Below, piece by piece: positions 13,729-18,396 of a stretch of DNA of 19,774 nt. The notes beneath the pieces are model-generated. The model was not told where the DNA came from, did no database searches, and saw nothing but the letters and a program-made list of their open reading frames with translations. A program made the translations under genes and the position numbers. Numbering within the stretch: position 1 is the stretch's first letter; every line of letters begins with the position of its first letter. Source of the DNA: DALYDP01 sp964541635 (lineage in GTDB: Bacteria; Patescibacteriota; Gracilibacteria; Peribacterales; Peribacteraceae); assembly GCA_964541635.1 (NCBI GenBank), contig CAZIQM010000019.1:1-19774 (forward strand), given 5' to 3'.

Positions 13729-14292
13729 ATGTACGACATTACGGATCTCAAGCCCGGACGCGCCATCCAGATCGACGGCGAACCCTTCATCGTGCTCTCG
13801 TCGCAGTTCGGCCGCAAAAGCCAGAGCAAGGCGAACATGCAGTGCAAGCTCCGCAACCTGAAGACGGGCGCGGTGGTGGCCAAGAACTTCCAGGGCAGCG
13901 AGAAGATCGAACCGGCGGACGTCGGCTACCGCAAGTGCCAGTTCCTCTTCAAGGACCAGGACGACAACTACACGTTCATGGACCTCGAAAGCTTCGAACA
14001 GTTCGTGTTCAGCAAAGAGGCGCTCGGCGACGCCGCGCTGTATTTGGTCGACGGCGGCGAAGTGGACGCGCTCGTCTTCGCGGAGAACCCGATCGGCATC
14101 CAGTTGAAGGCGACGGTCGAGCTGAAGGTCATCGAGACGATCCCCGGCGTGAAGGGCGACACCGCCACCGGCGGCAACAAGCCCGCGACGCTCGAATCCG
14201 GCTTGGTCGTGAACGTTCCGCTGTTCATCAACGAAGGCGACAAAGTGAAGGTGAACACGGAAACGGGCATGTACATGACGCGCGTGTCGTAA
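13729..14292 (+). CDS. efp: Translation elongation factor P
   Basis: EF-P binds between the P and E sites of the ribosome and relieves stalling at consecutive prolines. The 187-aa protein has the three usual domains: an N-terminal KOW-like domain (MYDITDLKPGRAIQIDGEPF), a middle OB domain (YTFMDLESFEQFVFSKEALG) and a C-terminal OB domain with GVKGDTATGGNKPATLESG and VPLFINEGDKVKVNTETG. Aligned without gaps to E. coli EF-P, the residue at the loop tip that is the modified Lys34 there is Gln32 here (GRKSQSKAN), so the EpmA lysylation and EarP rhamnosylation routes cannot apply. No Shine-Dalgarno sequence or -10 box stands before the ATG, and a terminator ends 10 bp upstream. Confidence 0.96.
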   Translation: MYDITDLKPGRAIQIDGEPFIVLSSQFGRKSQSKANMQCKLRNLKTGAVVAKNFQGSEKIEPADVGYRKCQFLFKDQDDNYTFMDLESFEQFVFSKEALGDAALYLVDGGEVDALVFAENPIGIQLKATVELKVIETIPGVKGDTATGGNKPATLESGLVVNVPLFINEGDKVKVNTETGMYMTRVS

Positions 14293-14305
14293 GCAGGGAT
14301 TCCGC

Positions 14306-14311
14306 TATACT
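14306..14311 (+). promoter_or_regulatory. -10 box TATACT of the GlmU-like gene, leaderless
   Basis: TATACT ends 9 nt before the ATG at 14321. The sequence CTATACTCCCGCC recurs before the sigma gene start (11087-11099). Confidence 0.62.
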
Positions 14312-14320
14312 CCCGCCGAC

Positions 14321-15070
14321 ATGGACGCACCCATCGCGATCGTCATGGCCGCCGGCAAGGGCACCCGCATGAAGTCGGACCTGCCGAAGGTCCTCGTTCC
14401 CGTGCTCGGACGCCCGATGGTCCACTACGTCGTGGAAGCTCTCCAAAAGGCCGGCATCGGGCGCATCCTGGTGGTGGTGGGGTACCGCGCCGACGACGTG
14501 AAAGAATCGCTCAAGGGCTACGCGAACGTCGAATTCGTGATGCAGGGCGAGCCGCTGGGCACGGGCCACGCGGTGAAGAGCTGCCTCCCGCAGATCAAGG
14601 CCCACGACGGACCGGTGGTGGTCGTCACGGGAGATTCGCCCCTCACGCAGAGCTCCTCCGTCGCCCGACTCCTCGAGGAGGCCGCGCTACTTCATTGCTC
14701 GTGCATCCTCGGGTCCGGCTACGCCGACAACCCGTTCGGCCTCGGGCGGATCGTGCGCAACGCCGAGAAGAAGTTCCTCCGCATCGTCGAGGAGAAGGAC
14801 GCGACGCCCGAGGAGAAGGCGATCACGGAAGTGAACCTCAGCACCTACGTGTTCGACGCGAAGTACCTCGCGGAATTCCTCGAGCAGATGCAGCCGAGCC
14901 CCGTCACGGGCGAGTACTACGTCAGCGACGCCCCGCGCTACCTGCTCTCGAAAGGCAAGGACGTCCACGCGCTCGACGTGCTCCAGCCGTGCGAAAGCTT
15001 CACCATCAACACCCAGGAAGAGCTCAAGAGGGCGGAAGACGAAATGCTGCGCCGTTTGCAGCAGGAGTAA
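14321..15070 (+). CDS. GlmU-type nucleotidyltransferase, pyrophosphorylase domain only
   Basis: A 249-aa nucleotidyltransferase corresponding to the N-terminal half of GlmU, which makes UDP-N-acetylglucosamine from UTP and GlcNAc-1-phosphate. The UTP-binding loop MAAGKGTRMKSDLPKVL is at residues 9-25. Other family elements are MQGEPLGTGHAV (about 76-87), VVVTGDSPL with the metal-binding Asp, GLGRIVR, IVEEKDATPEE, EVNLSTYVF and GEYYVSDAPRYL. The left-handed beta-helix acetyltransferase half of full GlmU (about 200 further residues) is missing, and a normal stop and terminator follow, so it is not a truncation by the window. The acetylation step must be done elsewhere or the true substrate differs. 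The gene follows efp by 28 bp with its own -10 box. Confidence 0.88.
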   Translation: MDAPIAIVMAAGKGTRMKSDLPKVLVPVLGRPMVHYVVEALQKAGIGRILVVVGYRADDVKESLKGYANVEFVMQGEPLGTGHAVKSCLPQIKAHDGPVVVVTGDSPLTQSSSVARLLEEAALLHCSCILGSGYADNPFGLGRIVRNAEKKFLRIVEEKDATPEEKAITEVNLSTYVFDAKYLAEFLEQMQPSPVTGEYYVSDAPRYLLSKGKDVHALDVLQPCESFTINTQEELKRAEDEMLRRLQQE

Positions 15071-15079
15071 GCACCGCGA

Positions 15080-15105
15080 AAGGGCAGGCACGATGGCCTG
15101 CCCTT
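15080..15105. terminator. Bidirectional hairpin between the GlmU-like and 143-aa genes
   Basis: A 10-bp perfect stem (15080-15089 with 15096-15105) with a 6-nt loop lies between convergent genes. The short T/A runs on each side are partly inside the stem, so it can serve both strands, though neither T-tract is long. Confidence 0.7.
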
Positions 15106-15136
15106 CGTCCGATTTCTGTAAGCGCCGCGGCTCCTC

Positions 15137-15568
15137 TTAGAGGTGCTGCACGCGCAGTTCGAAGATCCGGAACATCCGCGCGGCGTGGTGGTACACCTCC
15201 TCGGGATGCGGTTTTTTCCTCGCCCAGCCGTCGAAGACGGCATGGAAATTGCCGTGGTCGCTTTTGAGCCGCCTGGCCATCTCGTCGTCCCACGTGGGAC
15301 CGAGTTCGATCATCTCGCGAGTGACGTCCGCGAGCACGCGTTCGTTCGTCGGCGGCGTCACGATACCTCGCGTCGTGCACTCCACGTGCAACGTGTGGTG
15401 CGAGAGCGTGAGGGCGTTGCTGACGAGCAGCGGATCCGCGCATCGCACGGCGGTCTCTTGGCAATGGAGGAACAGTGTTCGGTCGAGCGTGAGCAGCGTC
15501 TTCGGCTTGCGCCGGAAGAGGCTGAGCGCCTGCTCGAACGACGCGGGGCGTACGGGCGGAATTCTCAT
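15137..15568 (-). CDS. Hypothetical protein, 143 aa
   Basis: I do not recognise the family. The ATG at 15568 is supported by AGGAGA 6 nt upstream (15575-15580 on the minus strand) and by a near-consensus promoter further up. The protein is soluble-looking and rich in His (SHHTLHVE, SDHGNFHAVF, EEVYHHAARM) and Arg, with three cysteines. No signal peptide, membrane helix or known motif is seen; the His pairs might bind a metal but have no recognised pattern. It is one of the four small single-gene units with a leader and a Shine-Dalgarno sequence. Its transcript would end at the hairpin 15080-15105. Confidence 0.74.
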   Translation of the reverse strand: MRIPPVRPASFEQALSLFRRKPKTLLTLDRTLFLHCQETAVRCADPLLVSNALTLSHHTLHVECTTRGIVTPPTNERVLADVTREMIELGPTWDDEMARRLKSDHGNFHAVFDGWARKKPHPEEVYHHAARMFRIFELRVQHL

Positions 15569-15615
15569 TCCGGATCTCCTATGGGAAAAAGGACGGTGAA
15601 ATCGAACGCACGCGC

Positions 15616-15644
15616 GTTATACGGATGCATGGTTTTCTTGTCAA
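15616..15644 (-). promoter_or_regulatory. Near-consensus sigma-70 promoter TTGACA-N17-TATAAC of the 143-aa gene
   Basis: On the minus strand TTGACA (15639-15644, perfect) is followed by exactly 17 nt and TATAAC (15616-15621, 5 of 6). It is the best promoter in the window. The ATG is 47 nt beyond the -10, giving a leader of about 40 nt with the AGGAGA Shine-Dalgarno sequence. Confidence 0.85.
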
Positions 15645-15664
15645 TTCATCCCGCGGGTGTGTTC

Positions 15665-15684
15665 AAAAGGCCACCGAAGTGGCC
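15665..15684 (-). terminator. Terminator of the 152-aa gene
   Basis: On the minus strand GGCCAC-TTCG-GTGGCC is followed by four Ts (15665-15668). It lies 67 bp after the stop of the 152-aa gene and just before the promoter of the next gene. Confidence 0.8.
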
Positions 15685-15692
15685 GATTGCAT

Positions 15693-15708
15693 GCGTGCAG
15701 TGGCACGC
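15693..15708. repeat. Small inverted repeat (hairpin) in the 3' region of the 152-aa gene
   Basis: GCGTGC (15693-15698) and GCACGC (15703-15708) form a 6-bp stem with a 4-nt loop. No T-tract follows on either strand. Confidence 0.5.
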
Positions 15709-15710
15709 GA

Positions 15711-15733
15711 GTCGGAACCGATGTGGTTCCGAC
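15711..15733. repeat. Inverted repeat (hairpin) just after the stop of the 152-aa gene
   Basis: GTCGGAACC (15711-15719) and GGTTCCGAC (15725-15733) form a perfect 9-bp stem with a 5-nt loop. No T-tract follows, so it is not a terminator by itself; it may protect the mRNA 3' end. Confidence 0.6.
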
Positions 15734-15750
15734 AGGTCGATCGCGGGCGT

Positions 15751-16209
15751 TTAAAATTCAAACGGCCGCAGCATCACGAGCGTCGCCCGTAACGCGGACA
15801 AGCGCAGGTCATCGTTTTCGGGAGGCAGCCCCATTCGCTGCAAGACCGTCTCCCCCCGCATGAACGTGAGTAGCTCGGGTTGGGTATGGGCATAGTACCG
15901 CTCCCATTCCGGCGCCGTTGTTCGCGCGTCGCAACGTTCATATTCCTCGGCGGCCGCCCTGCACATCGCGGTGCTCGCGAGGGGGATGCAGGTCCCGTTC
16001 GCGTGCTCCGTTGAGATCGCGAGCATGACGAGCAACGGGGGTCCACGGTAGGGGCCTTGGAACTCCGTGAGCATTCTGAAGTAGTACATCATCAGCGCCG
16101 GCTGGTTCATCCGATGGTACTCCATGAGGCGCTCTCGCTTCGCCACGTCGCTCTTGCCCATGTACCCATAGTAGACGTACTCGAGAGCTTCCTGACTTAT
16201 TAGGAACAC
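15751..16209 (-). CDS. Hypothetical protein, 152 aa
   Basis: I do not recognise the family. It starts with GTG at 16209, supported by GAGG 6 nt upstream (16216-16219 on the minus strand). The composition differs from the neighbouring genes: many Met and Tyr residues (YVYYGYMGKS, and ALMMYYFRMLTEF) and a helical, mainly soluble character. Segments such as GPPLLVMLAISTEHANG are mildly hydrophobic but too short for a clear membrane span. No signal peptide or known motif is seen. It is followed by three hairpins (15665-15733), the last a terminator, and preceded by a very AT-rich promoter region. It is one of the four small Shine-Dalgarno-led single-gene units of the window. Confidence 0.74.
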   Translation of the reverse strand: MFLISQEALEYVYYGYMGKSDVAKRERLMEYHRMNQPALMMYYFRMLTEFQGPYRGPPLLVMLAISTEHANGTCIPLASTAMCRAAAEEYERCDARTTAPEWERYYAHTQPELLTFMRGETVLQRMGLPPENDDLRLSALRATLVMLRPFEF

Positions 16210-16264
16210 GGTAATCCTCGCTTTCTCTGAGCGTGAAGGTGAAAAATGAACAACGATCGACTTA

Positions 16265-16295
16265 TATATAATGAATTAAATTTAAAATTATTCAA
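16265..16295 (-). promoter_or_regulatory. AT-rich promoter region of the 152-aa gene
   Basis: The stretch 16261-16297 is almost pure A/T. On the minus strand TTGAAT (16290-16295) lies 19 nt before TATATA (16265-16270), a wide spacing, so the exact hexamers are uncertain. A dyad GAAT...ATTC (16273-16293) spans the spacer. The leader would be about 45-50 nt. Confidence 0.45.
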
Positions 16296-17037
16296 CAATC
16301 GTGTAGCCCCGAGCGGCGTAAAAAAACCGCTGGAGGCGGCCGTCCGAACCGAGGCTTTGCCGAAGGTGAGGACTCCTTTGAGGGAAAAAGGAGCTTGGTG
16401 GAACCGTAGGTTTTTCTTTCGCGCATGTAACAAAAAGACCACTCGCGTGGCCTCTTTGTGTTGGTGTTTGTCCGACCTTCGGGGCTATCGACGCCATCTG
16501 GTGGCGTTGAGCGAATAATGAAGGGGACTGAGGAGAGGAGTTCCTCGGATCTCTGCCGTGCTCTGGATTCTTGTTTCTCCTGGAATCCGCTCCAGGTCCC
16601 CGGACCGGTCGCAGGCAAGGCACAAGGGCGCATGTGCGACACTGGGGAGTTTGTGGGGGTCTCGCGCGACGATCACCTCACCTTCGTCGAGCGAATGGTT
16701 GCAGAGCAGAGAGGGCGATGGCCACCTTGTCGGTGGGGTTGTCCATGATCACGTGTCCTATGCCCAGTATGTGCACAAGAAGCGAATGTGTGGCCGGGAG
16801 GAACGAGCACGGGGCCCACGATGACCATCGCTCTCTCTGTCGTCTGTCTGCGGGGGAGAAAAAGATCGAGTGTTTGTCTTTGTTGTGTTTGTTTGATTCG
16901 CCCTGCTGGCAAATCACGCCATTGTATCCAACCCATTGAAACCAGCAAGGATATGGCATGTACAAGCTAATAGTTTTGTTATGTGAATATATTTGTTGTT
17001 CAAAAAAGAGCGAGAAACAATGGATCCTCACGGCATG
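16296..17037. other. Unassigned AT-richer stretch, no convincing gene; possible structured RNA
   Basis: About 740 bp without a believable coding region. Open frames exist (for example 16458-16748 plus and 16673-16948 minus), but their third codon positions lack the strong G/C preference of the real genes, and they have no ribosome binding site or -10 box at their starts. Many short hairpins are visible: 16579-16596 (6-bp stem), CTCCTTT/AAAGGAG around 16373-16393, an 8-bp stem within 16489-16510, and CCACC/GGTGG within 16721-16736. A good minus-strand terminator at 16432-16452 has no gene before it, which hints at a minus-strand non-coding transcript. I found no match to tmRNA, RNase P RNA, SRP RNA or tRNA by eye. 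Confidence 0.4.
16432..16452 (-). terminator. Orphan Rho-independent terminator
   Basis: On the minus strand GGCCAC-GCGA-GTGGTC is followed by five Ts (16432-16436). All six stem pairs form, one as G-T. No recognised minus-strand gene lies between it and the terminator at 17038-17062. Confidence 0.75.
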
Positions 17038-17062
17038 AAAAATGCGCCCTTTCGGACGCATT
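17038..17062 (-). terminator. Rho-independent terminator of the 144-aa lipoprotein gene
   Basis: On the minus strand a 9-bp stem (17054-17062 with 17041-17049, one G-T pair) closes a GAAA tetraloop and runs into five Ts (17038-17042). It lies 25 bp after the stop codon. Confidence 0.88.
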
Positions 17063-17087
17063 CTCCACGCGTGTCGTGATCGGGGGG

Positions 17088-17522
17088 TTACTTCGCCATC
17101 GCGCTCACCATGACGCCTTCCGGGACCTTCACGCTCGTCATGGGCGAGAATTCGGGAATATCGACGGCTTCGTCGACGATGCGGTGGTCGACCGTCAGGG
17201 TGTCGGTGCCTTCGAAGCGGACTTGGAAATCGTCGCCGCCGCCCGCCCACCAGCACGAGAGCGTGAGGAGCGGACCGTCCTCCGGCGCTTCCTGCGAGCC
17301 GCAGCCGTCGAAGGTGCCGAGGAGGACGCGGTCGCGTTCGCTGCCGTCGTCGTTCTTCACGATGAACGACACGTCCGCGCTCGTTTTGCCGGTGCCGTCG
17401 GTGCGTTCGTTGGCGATGTCCCACGAGAGCGTGACCGCCTTCGTGGCGACGTGGTTGCCGGTCGCGCAGGCGACGAGCCCGAGGACGGAAAGCGTTGCGA
17501 GGAAAAGGGGGGTGGTGCGCAT
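17088..17522 (-). CDS. Putative lipoprotein, 144 aa (paralogue of the next gene)
   Basis: A small exported lipoprotein. The N-terminus MRTTPLFLATLSVLGLVAC is a lipoprotein signal with Cys19 as lipidation site. The mature part is acidic and beta-rich, with no family I can name. It is a diverged paralogue of the gene at 17566: both have the lipid Cys at 19 and share the spaced pattern of a GC pair, a second Cys after a Pro/Gly turn, then D-F-x-x-R and DT-x-T-x-x-HR. The two further cysteines (GCGSQEAP and LSCWW) could form a disulfide. The -10 box TAGGAT and the following bases are almost identical to those of the paralogue. Both may also be read from one transcript, since no terminator separates them. 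Confidence 0.76.
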   Translation of the reverse strand: MRTTPLFLATLSVLGLVACATGNHVATKAVTLSWDIANERTDGTGKTSADVSFIVKNDDGSERDRVLLGTFDGCGSQEAPEDGPLLTLSCWWAGGGDDFQVRFEGTDTLTVDHRIVDEAVDIPEFSPMTSVKVPEGVMVSAMAK

Positions 17523-17530
17523 ATGGGCGC

Positions 17531-17536
17531 ATCCTA
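17531..17536 (-). promoter_or_regulatory. -10 box TAGGAT of the 144-aa lipoprotein gene, leaderless
   Basis: TAGGAT on the minus strand ends 8 nt before the ATG at 17522. The 13 bases AGGATGCGCCCAT are shared exactly with the promoter at 18055. Confidence 0.6.
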
Positions 17537-17565
17537 AACGCTCTTCGGGCCCTTTACTACCGCTC

Positions 17566-18048
17566 TTACTTCGGTTCTTTCGTCGAGCGCGCCACGCCGA
17601 CGGCCAATCGCGTGCCGGCGAATTCCTCCGCGGTGAATGTTTTCAGCGTGTCGAACGGTACGGCTTCGTCGCTGCCGTCGGAGCGGATCTTCCTGTGGCC
17701 GAAGGTCACCGTGTCGGCGTCTTCGCGCAGGCGGAATTCATCAGCGTATCCGTTCGCCGTGCAGTGCACGTCGCCGTTGGGCGCGTGTTCGCAGCCGGGC
17801 ATCGTTTCGACCTCGAAGAGGTTTGTCCTCTCCAATTCGCCCTTGTCGTTGATCGTGTCCGCGTACACCGACACGTGCGTCAGCGTTTTTCCATCAACGT
17901 TCTTTCCGGCGTCCTCCAATACCCAGCCGAACGACGTTGCGTTCGGATGAGCGGATTTACCCGCCGCTTCCATCGTTCCTTTCGGCGAAGCGCACGCCGA
18001 AAGCGAGAGGGTCCAAACGAGTCCGAGCAAGAGGGGGGCGATGCGCAT
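17566..18048 (-). CDS. Putative lipoprotein, 160 aa (paralogue of the preceding one)
   Basis: A small exported lipoprotein: MRIAPLLLGLVWTLSLSAC has a lipobox LSAC with Cys19. The mature domain begins after a short Ser/Ala/Gly linker and contains SFGWVLEDAGKNVDGKTLTH, a GC...HC cysteine pair (MPGCEHAPNGDVHC), then ADEFRLREDADTVTFGHRKI. The same cysteine and DT-x-T-x-x-HR pattern appears in the gene at 17088, so the two are probably an old tandem duplication. No known family is recognised. The C-terminus is basic (RSTKEPK). The start at 18048 follows a TAGGAT box by 6 nt, with no Shine-Dalgarno sequence. A surface or envelope binding role is possible but not shown. Confidence 0.78.
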   Translation of the reverse strand: MRIAPLLLGLVWTLSLSACASPKGTMEAAGKSAHPNATSFGWVLEDAGKNVDGKTLTHVSVYADTINDKGELERTNLFEVETMPGCEHAPNGDVHCTANGYADEFRLREDADTVTFGHRKIRSDGSDEAVPFDTLKTFTAEEFAGTRLAVGVARSTKEPK

Positions 18049-18054
18049 GGGCGC

Positions 18055-18060
18055 ATCCTA
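18055..18060 (-). promoter_or_regulatory. -10 box TAGGAT of the 160-aa lipoprotein gene, leaderless
   Basis: TAGGAT on the minus strand ends 6 nt before the ATG at 18048. It is nearly the same sequence as the promoter of the paralogue at 17531. Confidence 0.6.
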
Positions 18061-18093
18061 CAGCGGATCATGCCGCCGTCACTGCCAAACCAA

Positions 18094-18396
18094 TTAATCA
18101 ACGCACACGTCCTCAAGGCCCGCGCGGGCCATATCCACGCGGACGCGGGCCAAACGGAGCAACGGCGAATCGGGACCGTCCTCCACTTGTTCGGGTTCCT
18201 GGGGCAGGTACGGGAACACTGCGTCGAGGAGCCTGTGCGATTCGAGGAAGAAGAGGACGTCCGTCCTGGTCGACGTGACGAGCCAGTCCAACGTGTCTTC
18301 ATGCAGCAATATGCCGCTGTCGCGTCCGCGCTCCGTGAGCGCGGCTTCGATGCGCCCGGCCAGTTCGGCCGCGTAGTCGCGGTCGAGGCTGTTCAT
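18094..18396 (-). CDS. Hypothetical protein, 100 aa, translationally coupled to gatB
   Basis: I do not recognise the family. The start at 18396 (MNSLDRDYAAEL) overlaps the gatB stop as ATGA, the classic 4-nt overlap for coupled translation; a much longer frame to 19071 is gatB read out of frame. The protein is acidic, helical and soluble (AAELAGRIEAALTERG, RTDVLFFLESHRLLDAVF, LLRLARVRVDMARAGL). It is about as long as GatC, the small third subunit of the amidotransferase, which would fit the position, but it lacks any GatC feature I can point to (GatC usually has a conserved 'V..LA.L.L' start), so I do not call it that. No terminator is seen between it and the lipoprotein gene 45 bp downstream. 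Confidence 0.74.
   Translation of the reverse strand: MNSLDRDYAAELAGRIEAALTERGRDSGILLHEDTLDWLVTSTRTDVLFFLESHRLLDAVFPYLPQEPEQVEDGPDSPLLRLARVRVDMARAGLEDVCVD

Noticed and set aside
16391..16410. GGTGGAACCG, identical to the core of the T-box antiterminator sequence
   Set aside because: No specifier stem could be made out upstream, the following bases do not form the paired terminator, and no aminoacyl-tRNA synthetase or amino-acid gene follows on the plus strand. A 10-base match is probably chance.
16561..16575. CTCTGGATTC, resembling the 5' end of tmRNA
   Set aside because: The following GACGG, a tag reading frame and a tRNA-like 3' end with CCA are all missing on the plus strand.
16458..16748. 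96-aa plus-strand open frame in the gene-free stretch
   Set aside because: Third codon positions lack the strong G/C preference of the real genes, there is no -10 box or Shine-Dalgarno sequence at the start, and no family is recognised. Minus-strand frames at 16673-16948 fail on the same grounds.
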